10,848 nucleotides of DNA, taken from assembly GCA_021802025.1 (NCBI GenBank), contig JAKABC010000046.1:1-10848 (forward strand), given 5' to 3'. This DNA is from Actinomycetes bacterium. Lineage in GTDB: Bacteria; Actinomycetota; Acidimicrobiia; Acidimicrobiales; RAAP-2. This document shows, piece after piece, positions 1 to 5,906 of this stretch. Position numbers and translations under genes: made by a program. Positions within the stretch are counted from its first letter, which is position 1. Each line of letters opens with the position of its first letter. The notes under the pieces are model-generated. The model saw nothing but the letters and a program-made list of their open reading frames with translations. It had not been told where the DNA came from and did not search any database.

Positions 1-179
1 GACGCATCTGCACGTACCAGATGATCCTGCGTGCGGTGTGGGGGCGGGGCTACGGCGAGGAAGCGGCCTACGTCCACACGTACGTCCACCGCCTGCGTCA
101 GAAGCTCGACGACGAGGACGGCCGTCTAATCCAGACGCTCCCCGGGATCGGCTACAGCCTCACCGCGACCCCTCACTGA
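1..179 (+). CDS. OmpR-family response regulator, C-terminal DNA-binding end (partial)
   Basis: The frame that opens at base 3 and ends with TGA at 177-179 encodes 58 residues, the last two thirds of an OmpR/PhoB-type winged-helix domain. Visible marks are a VWG turn (residues 12-14 of the fragment), the recognition-helix region around YVHTYVHRLRQKL (23-35) and the wing hairpin ending in LPGIGYSL (46-53), which matches the usual 'PGxGYxf' ending of the family. The receiver domain and start lie outside the window. In the family, phosphorylation of the receiver by a partner histidine kinase drives binding to direct-repeat DNA sites. The spacing resembles KdpE-like regulators, but the fragment is too short to assign a regulon. 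The gene overlaps the convergent MarR gene by 20 bases. The family call is firm; the target is unknown. Confidence 0.85.
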   Translation, partial: RICTYQMILRAVWGRGYGEEAAYVHTYVHRLRQKLDDEDGRLIQTLPGIGYSLTATPH

Positions 180-579
180 CCTCGAGGCCCTCGGTGAGAC
201 CCCGCAGCAGGGGCGCCAGGCGTTCGATCTCCTCGAGGTGCTGGGCCGAGAGACGCTCGAGTCGGCGGGCACCGTCGGCCGTGAGCGCCAGACGCACGAC
301 CCGGTGGTCGACGTCGGTGCGCACCCGGCGCACGAGGCCGGCCTCGACCGCCCGGTCCACGAGCCCCACCGCACTGTGGTGCTGGAGCAAGAGGTACTCC
401 GCCACGTCACCGATGGTCGGGCCCCGGGGGTCATCGTGCCCGCGCACCGCGAGCATGAGTTGGTGCTGGGCCGGGGTCAGCCCCTGGGCGCGCGCCTGCT
501 GCTCGCTCCAGTGCTGGAAGCGACGCAGGCCGGTCCGTAGGGCCAACAGGCGCGCGTAGGTCGACGCGGAAAGGGTCAC
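160..579 (-). CDS. MarR-family transcriptional regulator
   Basis: A 139-residue protein, normal length for a MarR dimer. An N-terminal helix (about 5-30) leads to the winged helix: 'LTPAQHQLML' (34-43), helix-turn-helix around GDVAEYLLLQHHSAVGLVDR (57-76), and a wing with DVDHR (89-93) followed by LT-DG; a C-terminal dimerisation helix covers about 104-130. The start is GTG at 577-579. No ribosome binding site precedes it, but TATTAT (complement of 590-595) ends 10 bases upstream, which suggests a leaderless message. The frame stays open further upstream, but that extension would run through the operator and into the ClC gene, so it is rejected. It is divergent from the ClC gene, with a palindromic operator between them; by family precedent it probably represses both itself and ClC and is released by a small ligand or oxidant. 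No cysteine is present, so a thiol-oxidation switch of the OhrR type is unlikely. The ligand is unknown. Confidence 0.9.
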   Translation of the reverse strand: MTLSASTYARLLALRTGLRRFQHWSEQQARAQGLTPAQHQLMLAVRGHDDPRGPTIGDVAEYLLLQHHSAVGLVDRAVEAGLVRRVRTDVDHRVVRLALTADGARRLERLSAQHLEEIERLAPLLRGLTEGLEVSEGSR

Positions 580-586
580 TCGACCA

Positions 587-609
587 ACGATAATATCGTA
601 GTACGATGT
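587..609. promoter_or_regulatory. MarR operator overlapping divergent promoters
   Basis: An AT-rich island in GC-rich DNA between divergent genes. It contains a perfect palindrome ATCGTA-G-TACGAT (595-607), which extends imperfectly to 593-609 (AATATCGTA-G-TACGATGTT, 8 of 9 pairs). A further half-site ACGAT (587-591) forms a second palindrome, ACGAT-AAT-ATCGT (587-599), so three alternating half-sites are spaced regularly. Likely -10 boxes lie inside it: TATTAT on the minus strand (590-595) for the MarR gene, and TACGAT (602-607) or TAATAT (591-596) on the plus strand for ClC. Neither direction shows a convincing -35. A dimer bound here would block both promoters. The palindrome is seen directly; assignment to the adjacent MarR protein is inference. 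Confidence 0.75.
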
Positions 610-631
610 TTCTAGCCACCTCACCCACGCC

Positions 632-2437
632 GTGAGCGACGACCGGACCGTCCAGGACGCCGAGGACCGACTCGGCGACTTCACCACGAGCGTGCGCGTG
701 CTGCGCCTGGTCCCCGTCGCGATCGGCATCGGAGTCCTCTCGACGGGCATCGCCCTCGCCTTGCTCGACATGATCGGGCTCTTCACCAACCTCTTCTACT
801 TCCAGCGTGTGGGGATCTCCCTGGTCGCCCCGGGCGCCGAGCGGCTCGGAGTGTGGACCGTCCTCATCCCGGTCGGCGGGGGTCTCGTCGTCGGACTCAT
901 GGCGCGCTTCGGCTCCGAGCAGATCCGGGGCCACGGCATCCCCGAGGCGATGGAGAGGATCCTGATCAACGGCAGTACCGTCCAGCCGCGGCTCGCCGTG
1001 CTCAAGCCCATCGCGAGCGCGATGAGCATCGGATCGGGCGGCCCCTTCGGCGCCGAGGGCCCGATCATCCTGACCGGCGGCGCGGTCGGGTCGATCGTCG
1101 GCCAGCTCTTGCACCTCACCGCCGCCCAACGGCGCAGCCTGCTCGTGGCCGGCGCCGCCGCGGGTATGGCCGCGGTCTTCGGCACGCCCGTCGCGGCGAC
1201 CCTGTTCGGGGTCGAGCTCTTGGCCTTTGAGTTCCGTCCCCGCTCGATGGTCCTCATCGGCACGGCCGCCGCGACCGCCGACGGGCTCCGGCTTGAGCTG
1301 GCCCACGCCGGGCTCATCTCGGCCCAGCCCCTCTTCCCCCTCGTCACGCCGGTCCCCGAGGGCGGCGTCGCGCTCTTCGGGGCCGTCGTGATCGGCGTGG
1401 CCTGTGGACTGCTGGCCTGGGTGATGACCAAGGCCGTCTACCGCAGCGAGGACCTCTTCTTGCGCCTGCGGGGACGGCTGCACTGGATGTGGTGGCCGCT
1501 CATCGGTGGGGCCGTCGTCGGAGTCGGCGGCCTCATAGATCCCCGGGCCCTCGGCGTGGGCTACACGACGATCCACGCCACCCTGCTCGGCGAACTCGGA
1601 CTGAGGGCGATGGTCGCCCTCGTGATCGTGAAGACCACGATCTGGGCCCTCAGCCTCGGCTCGGGCACGAGTGGGGGGATCCTCGCGCCCATCATGATGG
1701 TGGGCGCGGGACTCGGCGGCGTACTCGGCCACGTCCTGCCCGGCGCGACGCCCGGGAGCTGGGCCCTCATCGGACTCGGCGGCGCCTTAGCCGGCGTCAC
1801 GCGGTCACCGTTCACGGCGATCGTCTTCGCCTTCGAGCTGACCCACGACCCCAACAGCCTGCTCCCCCTGCTCGTGGCGGCGTGTTGCGCCCACCTGGTG
1901 AGCGTGCTCATCCTCAAGCGCTCGATCCTCACCGAGAAGGTCGCCCGGCGGGGCTTCCACGTCATGCGCGAGTACGCCGTCGACCCCCTCGAGGCGACCT
2001 TCGTGCGCGAGATGATGACCCGCGACGTCACGACCGCCTACCCCGACCAGTTGGTCCGCGACCTCTACGCGGACCTCCCGGAAGGTTCGTCCGCCCGGCG
2101 CCAGCGCCTCTACCCCGTCGTCGAAAACGGTCACCTCGTGGGCGTCGTGCCCTGGTCGACGATTAGGGCCCGACGCGAGGTGTCGGGGCTTCGCGTCGGT
2201 GAGGTCGCCACGCCCTCCTCGGTCGTGGCCCACCCCGACGAGATCCTGCGGGCGGTCGCGGACCGGATGGTCGACCGGGAGGTCGGCGTCGTCCCGGTGG
2301 TCGAGCGCGACGCTCCCGACCGGCTCGTAGGACTGCTCAGCGAGTTCGACCTGTTGCGCGCACGGCGCCGTCTGCTCGAAGAGGAACGCCGGGCCGAGCG
2401 GATCCTCGACCTCTGGCCGAGACGGACGTCGCCCTAG
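632..2437 (+). CDS. ClC-family chloride channel/transporter with C-terminal CBS pair
   Basis: A 601-residue membrane protein. Residues about 20-430 form the ClC core, with the three anion-selectivity signatures: GHGIP (100-104), GAEGP (140-144, with the gating glutamate E142) and GGILAP (348-353). Two CBS domains follow at about 457-515 and 520-580, then a charged tail. Within the family this moves Cl- or a similar anion across the cytoplasmic membrane; CBS pairs usually bind adenine nucleotides and tune gating. At the place of the E. coli ClC-ec1 'proton glutamate' E203, the motif LFGVEL (191-196) has L196, so tight 2Cl-/H+ exchange is doubtful and a channel or loosely coupled transporter is possible. 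GTG 632 is the only usable start, since a stop lies in frame at 599-601; no ribosome binding site is visible. It is divergent from the MarR gene and probably under its control. Its stop shares CTAG (2434-2437) with the convergent Fur gene. Confidence 0.93.
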   Translation: MSDDRTVQDAEDRLGDFTTSVRVLRLVPVAIGIGVLSTGIALALLDMIGLFTNLFYFQRVGISLVAPGAERLGVWTVLIPVGGGLVVGLMARFGSEQIRGHGIPEAMERILINGSTVQPRLAVLKPIASAMSIGSGGPFGAEGPIILTGGAVGSIVGQLLHLTAAQRRSLLVAGAAAGMAAVFGTPVAATLFGVELLAFEFRPRSMVLIGTAAATADGLRLELAHAGLISAQPLFPLVTPVPEGGVALFGAVVIGVACGLLAWVMTKAVYRSEDLFLRLRGRLHWMWWPLIGGAVVGVGGLIDPRALGVGYTTIHATLLGELGLRAMVALVIVKTTIWALSLGSGTSGGILAPIMMVGAGLGGVLGHVLPGATPGSWALIGLGGALAGVTRSPFTAIVFAFELTHDPNSLLPLLVAACCAHLVSVLILKRSILTEKVARRGFHVMREYAVDPLEATFVREMMTRDVTTAYPDQLVRDLYADLPEGSSARRQRLYPVVENGHLVGVVPWSTIRARREVSGLRVGEVATPSSVVAHPDEILRAVADRMVDREVGVVPVVERDAPDRLVGLLSEFDLLRARRRLLEEERRAERILDLWPRRTSP

Positions 2438-2910
2438 ACCTCGCCGGCGACGGCCTCGCGGGCGCGACACGCGGCGCAGTGGCCCAACACCGCAAAGTGG
2501 CGCGGATCGATCTCGAAGCCGAGCGTCGTGCGGGCGGCCTCGGCCAGCCCGTCGAACAGGCCGAGCGGGGCTTCGAGGGTCGCTCCGCACGACTCGCACG
2601 AGAGGTGACCGTGGGTCTCGGCCGCCAGGTGGTAGGTCGCGGGGCCGTGGCCGAGGTGAGCGTGGGTCACGACGCCGAGGCGCTCAAGCTCTTCGAGGTT
2701 GCGATAGATCGTCGACAAGTGCACGTCGGGGGCGACCCGTTGCACCTCGTGGGCCAGCTCCTCGGCCGTCTTGTGGGACCCCTCTGCAAAGAGCCGCTCC
2801 AGGAGGATCCGTCGCGAGGTCGTCGCCCGACCCCCGGCCTTGCGCACGCGGGCTAGGACCTCCTCGACCCCCGAGGGGGCGCCCGCAACCAGGTGGCTCT
2901 CCACGCCCAC
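2434..2910 (-). CDS. Fur-family metalloregulator, Nur-like (nickel) by context
   Basis: A 158-residue Fur-family repressor. The winged helix covers about 20-85, with recognition helix HLSTIYRNLEELERLG (64-79); the dimerisation/metal domain follows. Two CxxC pairs, C105/C108 and C145/C148, form the structural zinc site. Further histidines H46, H83, H85, H100, H102 and H138 match, with one-residue slippage, the spacing I recall for Streptomyces Nur (H33; H70, H72, H126 for nickel; H86, H88, H90). The equivalent of H86 is E98 here. The 'HAHLGHG' cluster (83-89) is absent from ordinary Zur. Together with the divergent NiCoT permease this suggests a nickel-responsive repressor of nickel uptake. 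GTG 2910 gives the longest form; GTG 2904 is an equally good or better start, because TACGCT (complement of 2911-2916) sits 6 bases before it, as in other leaderless genes here. Fur family is certain; the metal is inferred. Confidence 0.93.
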   Translation of the reverse strand: MGVESHLVAGAPSGVEEVLARVRKAGGRATTSRRILLERLFAEGSHKTAEELAHEVQRVAPDVHLSTIYRNLEELERLGVVTHAHLGHGPATYHLAAETHGHLSCESCGATLEAPLGLFDGLAEAARTTLGFEIDPRHFAVLGHCAACRAREAVAGEV

Positions 2911-2925
2911 AGCGTAGTTGCCTAC
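2911..2925 (-). promoter_or_regulatory. Putative promoter/operator of the Fur-family gene
   Basis: On the minus strand TACGCT (2911-2916) fits a -10 box and ends 6 bases before the GTG at 2904, suggesting a leaderless message. It overlaps a small inverted repeat GTAG-TTGC-CTAC (2914-2925), a possible site for autoregulation. No good -35 is visible. The same TACGCT hexamer serves as the likely -10 of the divergent NiCoT gene. Confidence 0.4.
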
Positions 2926-2941
2926 TGCTCACCAGACGTTG

Positions 2942-2970
2942 TTGCGAATCGTTCCCAATACCCCTACGCT
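2942..2970 (+). promoter_or_regulatory. Putative NiCoT promoter with embedded Fur-type inverted repeat
   Basis: TTGCGA (2942-2947) and TACGCT (2965-2970) are 17 bases apart, the canonical -35/-10 spacing; a start near 2977 would leave a leader of about 35 bases carrying the AGGAG site at 3003-3007. An imperfect inverted repeat TTGCGAA-TCG-TTCCCAA (2942-2958; 6 of 7 pairs match) covers the -35 and the first part of the spacer, where a Fur/Nur dimer would block polymerase. Another TTGC motif lies 24 bases upstream (2918-2921). Binding by the adjacent Fur protein is inferred. Confidence 0.5.
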
Positions 2971-3011
2971 GGGCCGCGTCGGACTCACCCCGAAGCCCGC
3001 CAAGGAGAGGA

Positions 3012-4157
3012 ATGGACGCCACGCCCCCCGCGGCCGGTCGCCTCCGAGCGATGCGCGCCGCCCTCAGCCCGGCCGAGTGGCGACGGGTCAAGTGGATGTT
3101 CGGCTCGATCGCGGCCCTGCACGTCATCGGCTTCGGGATCTTCTTCGCCTTCGTCGTGCCCGGTCACTACAAGGGCCTCGGCATCGGCGTGAGCATCCTC
3201 GCCTACACCCTGGGCGCGCGCCACGCCTTCGACGCCGACCACATCTCGGCGATCGACAACACCACCCGCAAGCTCATGAACGATCGCCAGAACGATCCGA
3301 CCGCGCGACGCCCCCTTAGCCTCGGCTATTTCTTCTCCCTGGGCCACTCGACGATCGTCGTGGCGATCGGGGCCGGGCTCGTCGTCGCCGAGAAGGCGGT
3401 CTACGGCGCGGTGAGCCACTCCCACTCGGGACTCTCGCAGTTCGGCGGGGTCTTCGGCACCCTGGTCTCGGCGACGTTCCTCTACCTCATCGCGGCGATG
3501 AACCTGGTCATCCTCAACGGCATCGTCCGCGTCTTCCGCTCGATGCGCGAAGGACGCTACGACGAGGCCGAGCTCGAGCGCCAGCTGAACAACCGGGGCC
3601 TCATGTACCGGTTCTTCGGGCGCTGGATGCGCTCGATCACCAAGGAGTGGCAGATCTACCCCGTCGGGGTCCTCTTCGGCCTGGGCTTCGACACCGCGAC
3701 CGAGGTGGCCCTGCTCGCCACGACGGCGCTGCTGGCGAGCAAGGCCCTGCCGTGGTACTCGATCATGTGCCTGCCGATCCTCTTCACGGCCGGGATGTCC
3801 CTGCTCGACGCGCTCGACGGGGTCTTCATGAACTTCGCCTACGGATGGGCCTTCTTCAACCCGGTGCGAAAGGTCTTCTACAACCTCGCGATCACGACGC
3901 TCTCGGTGGCGATCTGCTTCTTCATCGGCACGGTCGAGGTGTTGGGCCTGGTGCCCAGCGAGCTGCACCTGCACGGCGGCTTCTGGCGGGTCATGGAGCG
4001 CTTCAATATCAACGCCGCCGGCTTCATCATCGTCGGACTCTTCGTCGTGACCTGGGTCGCGGCGGCGCTCTACTGGCGTTACGGCCACGTCGAGGCCCGT
4101 TGGAGCGCGACCCTGCGCCCGGCCCTCGAGCCCACTCCCGAGCCCAGCGCGGACTGA
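3012..4157 (+). CDS. NiCoT-family nickel/cobalt permease (HoxN/NixA/NicT type)
   Basis: A 381-residue inner-membrane permease of usual NiCoT length with about eight transmembrane segments. The family signatures are all present: RHAFDADHI (70-78, the HAx4DH metal motif in helix II), FSLGHS (108-113), LGFDTATE (224-231) and AGMSLLDALDG (260-270). A cytoplasmic loop rich in charged residues spans about 175-212. NiCoT proteins take up Ni2+ and/or Co2+ with high affinity using the proton motive force, feeding urease, hydrogenase, Ni-superoxide dismutase or cobalamin synthesis; none of these enzymes is in the window, so the metal is not decided by neighbours apart from the Nur-like regulator. The start is ATG 3012, one of three ATG starts here, with a good AGGAG (3003-3007). 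It is divergent from the Fur gene, which is probably its repressor. The family is certain; nickel over cobalt is inferred. Confidence 0.95.
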   Translation: MDATPPAAGRLRAMRAALSPAEWRRVKWMFGSIAALHVIGFGIFFAFVVPGHYKGLGIGVSILAYTLGARHAFDADHISAIDNTTRKLMNDRQNDPTARRPLSLGYFFSLGHSTIVVAIGAGLVVAEKAVYGAVSHSHSGLSQFGGVFGTLVSATFLYLIAAMNLVILNGIVRVFRSMREGRYDEAELERQLNNRGLMYRFFGRWMRSITKEWQIYPVGVLFGLGFDTATEVALLATTALLASKALPWYSIMCLPILFTAGMSLLDALDGVFMNFAYGWAFFNPVRKVFYNLAITTLSVAICFFIGTVEVLGLVPSELHLHGGFWRVMERFNINAAGFIIVGLFVVTWVAAALYWRYGHVEARWSATLRPALEPTPEPSAD

Positions 4158-4163
4158 GCTGGC

Positions 4164-4169
4164 TAGGGT
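4164..4169 (+). promoter_or_regulatory. Putative -10 box for leaderless DUF488 transcript
   Basis: TAGGGT lies 7 bases before GTG 4177, the same arrangement as at other GTG-start genes in this window. No clear -35 is visible. If real, it gives the DUF488-cupin-PAS block its own promoter, separate from NiCoT, whose stop is only 19 bases upstream of the DUF488 start. Confidence 0.35.
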
Positions 4170-4176
4170 CGAGGTC

Positions 4177-4551
4177 GTGGCTCGAGCGAGCACGGTCACG
4201 ACGGGGCGCGTGTACGAACCGCCCGCACCCGAAGGAGCGACGGTCCTGCTCGTGGACCGGCTCTGGCCCCGGGGACTCGCCAAGTCGGGCGCTCCCTTCG
4301 ACCGGTGGCTGAAAGACGTCGCCCCCACCACGGCGCTGCGCACGTTCTACGGGCACCGGCCCGAGCGCTTCGCGGAGTTCGCTCGTCGCTACCGCGAGGA
4401 GCTACGTGAGGACCCGACCGGTGCCGTGGACGAGCTCGTCGCGCTCGCCCGCTCGGGACCCGTGGTGCTGCTCACCGCGACCCGCGACCTCGAGCACTCC
4501 AGCGCTCACGTGCTGGCCACCCACCTGCGCCGACGCCTGGCCCGTCGATGA
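4177..4551 (+). CDS. DUF488-family (YeaO-like) protein
   Basis: A 124-residue soluble protein with the hallmarks of the YeaO branch of DUF488: VDRLWPRGLAK (26-36), the W/K/P run 'RWLKDVAP' (43-50), 'RYREEL' (71-76) and a C-terminal LLTATRDLEHSSAHVLATHL (98-117), which matches the 'llyaakD.eHn.A.vLa..l' ending. The biochemical role of the family is not established. The arginines and the D-x-E-H cluster are conserved and may form an active or binding site, but that is inference. It starts at GTG 4177 with TAGGGT just upstream. Its TGA overlaps the cupin ATG by four bases (4548-4551), so the two are probably co-translated. Confidence 0.88.
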   Translation: MARASTVTTGRVYEPPAPEGATVLLVDRLWPRGLAKSGAPFDRWLKDVAPTTALRTFYGHRPERFAEFARRYREELREDPTGAVDELVALARSGPVVLLTATRDLEHSSAHVLATHLRRRLARR

Positions 4552-4889
4552 GCCACGAACCCCTCCCCCTCGCCGCGCTCGTCGCGGGCGCGACGGGCTC
4601 GGGCGTCGTGTGGTCCCTGCCCCGTGGTGGTGGGGTGAACGTCAACCTCGTGCGCCTCGAAGGGGGTGGGTCGATCGGCGAGCACGTCAACGACGCGGTC
4701 GACGTCGTCCTCCTCGGCGTCGAGGGGACGGCCACGGTCTCGGTGGACGGGCTGGAGGTGGCCCTCGAGCCCGGGGCCCTCCTCGTCGTGCCCGCCGGCG
4801 CCCGCAGGGCGATCGCCGCGCGAGGGGGCACCGCCGGCTATCTGAGCCTGCACCGCGAGCGAGGCGGACTCATGCCCCGGGGGTCGTGA
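4548..4889 (+). CDS. Small single-domain cupin with incomplete metal site
   Basis: A 113-residue protein consisting of one cupin barrel (about 28-102). Cupin motif 1 reads around GGSIGEHVNDAVDVVLLGVEG (40-60): H46 is present, but the second ligand position is N48 and the usual glutamate is missing. Motif 2 (76-88, GALLVVPAGARRA) keeps PxG, but the usual histidine is replaced by arginine. Three of the four common metal ligands are therefore absent, and a canonical metal-dependent dioxygenase or isomerase activity is unlikely; ligand binding or a structural role is more plausible. It begins with ATG inside the DUF488 stop (ATGA) and the next gene starts at the base after its stop, so it sits in a coupled three-gene unit. 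Function is not known. Confidence 0.82.
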   Translation: MSHEPLPLAALVAGATGSGVVWSLPRGGGVNVNLVRLEGGGSIGEHVNDAVDVVLLGVEGTATVSVDGLEVALEPGALLVVPAGARRAIAARGGTAGYLSLHRERGGLMPRGS

Positions 4890-5324
4890 GTGGTCGAGGA
4901 AGCCGACCTCGACCGGCTCGTTCTGGAGCTCGCCGCGCGCGTCGACGACGGCGTGGTCATCCTCGACCGCGAGGGACGCGTCCGGCTGTGGAACGAAGGC
5001 GCCCGGGCGATCTTCGGCTACGACGCCGGGTCGGCCCTGGGCCACGGGCTCGAGCTCATCGTGCCCGAGCGGCTGTGGAATCGTCATCGCGAAGGCTTTG
5101 CTGCGGCGATGGCCCGAGGCGCCACCCGCTACGCGGGCCGGCTCCTCGCGGTGCCCGCCCGGCACCGCGACGGGCACTCGCTCTCCATTGAGTTCCGGGT
5201 CGTCCTGCTCGGCGGTGACCCACCTACGGCGGTGGGGGCGATCATCCGCGACGTGACCGAGCGCGTCGAGCGCGAGCGCCGTGCCGCGGAGGCGGGGCCG
5301 GGCGAAAGCGAGCCCCGTCGGTAG
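4890..5324 (+). CDS. Stand-alone PAS-domain sensor protein
   Basis: A 144-residue protein made of a single PAS fold: ARVDDGVVILDREGRVRLWN (16-35), the conserved N35 of 'WNEGA', 'FGYDAGSALG' (42-51), a core helix region to about 77, then the C-terminal strands 'RDGHSLSIEFRV' (93-104) and 'VGAIIRDVTERVERE' (115-129), the usual PAS/PAC ending. No kinase, cyclase or DNA-binding domain follows, so it is a sensor module acting through a partner. PAS domains bind haem, flavin or small ligands, or serve as dimer interfaces; none can be chosen from the sequence. GTG 4890 starts immediately after the cupin TGA, so translation is probably coupled. The stop TAG lies 25 bases before the universal stress gene. 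Confidence 0.88.
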   Translation: MVEEADLDRLVLELAARVDDGVVILDREGRVRLWNEGARAIFGYDAGSALGHGLELIVPERLWNRHREGFAAAMARGATRYAGRLLAVPARHRDGHSLSIEFRVVLLGGDPPTAVGAIIRDVTERVERERRAAEAGPGESEPRR

Positions 5325-5345
5325 GATGACCGCAACGGAGAGGGG
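5322..5345 (+). promoter_or_regulatory. Putative -10 and strong RBS before universal stress gene
   Basis: TAGGAT (5322-5327) is a possible -10 box overlapping the PAS stop codon. GGAGAGGGG (5337-5345) is the best Shine-Dalgarno in the window, 4 bases from ATG 5350; this decides the start against the upstream in-frame ATGs at 5281 and 5326, which would place the RBS inside the coding region. Confidence 0.55.
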
Positions 5346-5349
5346 AACC

Positions 5350-5775
5350 ATGTTCAGAACCGTCGTCGTGGGAGCGGACGGGTCGGCCACGGCCAAGCGG
5401 GCCGTCGAGGCGGCGGCTGACATCGCCAAGGCCTTCGGCGCGTCGCTGCACATCGTCTCGGCGTTCGAGTCCAAGGCCGTGCCGTCGTCAGACCGGCCCG
5501 CGGAGTTCCGAAACCTCACCTCCGAGGGCGACGTGGACGTGCTTCTCCAGGACCTGGCCTTCGTGGCCCAGCACCGCGACGTGACCCCGAGCGTGCACAG
5601 TGCCAAGGGCGACGCCGCGGAGGTGATCGTGACGTTCGCCCACGACCTCGGCGCCGACCTCGTCGTCGTCGGCAACCGCGGGATGAAGGGCGTGCGACGC
5701 GTGCTCGGGAGCGTTCCCAACTCGGTCGCCCACGGCGCGCCGTGCTCGGTGCTCATCGTCGACACCACCGACTGA
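5350..5775 (+). CDS. Universal stress protein, UspA family, ATP-binding type
   Basis: A 141-residue single-domain Usp. The N-terminal strand VVVGADGS (5-12) carries the nucleotide-contacting aspartate D10. The C-terminal half has the complete ATP-binding signature GNRG...GS..NSV (108-125), ending in 'CSVLIV' (132-137). The G-2x-G-9x-G-S pattern places it with the ATP-binding Usps of the MJ0577/Rv2623 type rather than UspA proper. Such proteins are induced under hypoxia, starvation or stress and act as cytoplasmic ATP-dependent switches rather than enzymes. It begins at ATG 5350 behind a strong RBS. It follows the PAS gene by 25 bases and could be transcribed with it, although TAGGAT suggests its own promoter. 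The partner is unknown. Confidence 0.93.
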   Translation: MFRTVVVGADGSATAKRAVEAAADIAKAFGASLHIVSAFESKAVPSSDRPAEFRNLTSEGDVDVLLQDLAFVAQHRDVTPSVHSAKGDAAEVIVTFAHDLGADLVVVGNRGMKGVRRVLGSVPNSVAHGAPCSVLIVDTTD

Positions 5776-5800
5776 CGCGCACCGCGCGGAGCTCGACGGT

Positions 5801-5819
5801 GGTCGGGTACGGACCGACC
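5801..5819 (+). terminator. Weak hairpin after the universal stress gene
   Basis: GGTCGG (5801-5806) and CCGACC (5814-5819) form a 6-base-pair stem with a 7-base loop, 25 bases past the stop at 5775. No T-run follows, so it is at best a weak or factor-assisted terminator. The remaining intergenic stretch to 5906 shows nothing else except a possible -10. Confidence 0.3.
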
Positions 5820-5894
5820 CGTCGCAGTGGCGCGAACCCCGCGGCCCACGGAGCCGACTCGCACGACCGTCGTCGCGGGGTCACCGCTTCCCCC

Positions 5895-5900
5895 TAGCCT
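5895..5900 (+). promoter_or_regulatory. Putative -10 box for leaderless DUF1905 transcript
   Basis: TAGCCT ends 6 bases before GTG 5907, and no Shine-Dalgarno lies in between. This is the same TAnnnT-short gap-GTG pattern seen at other genes here. No clear -35 is visible. Confidence 0.4.
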
Positions 5901-5906
5901 TCAGCC

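Noticed and set aside
580..789. N-terminal extension of the MarR protein
   Set aside because: It would be read from within the ClC coding region and through the operator, and adds a serine/arginine-rich segment unlike any MarR protein.
431..1732. Long open frame antisense to the ClC gene
   Set aside because: Its translation is dominated by R, G, D, E, H and P with no membrane or domain pattern, as expected opposite a GC3-biased gene; the plus strand has a full ClC protein.
4145..4164. Possible terminator hairpin after NiCoT (CCAGC…GCTGG)
   Set aside because: Only a 5-bp continuous stem with a long loop and no T-run; not distinguishable from chance in GC-rich DNA.
2985..4343. Long antisense open frame across the NiCoT gene
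   Set aside because: Low-complexity charged translation; the NiCoT signatures on the plus strand are unambiguous.
5281..5349. Upstream starts for the universal stress protein
   Set aside because: The strong Shine-Dalgarno at 5337-5345 points to ATG 5350, where the conserved first strand begins.
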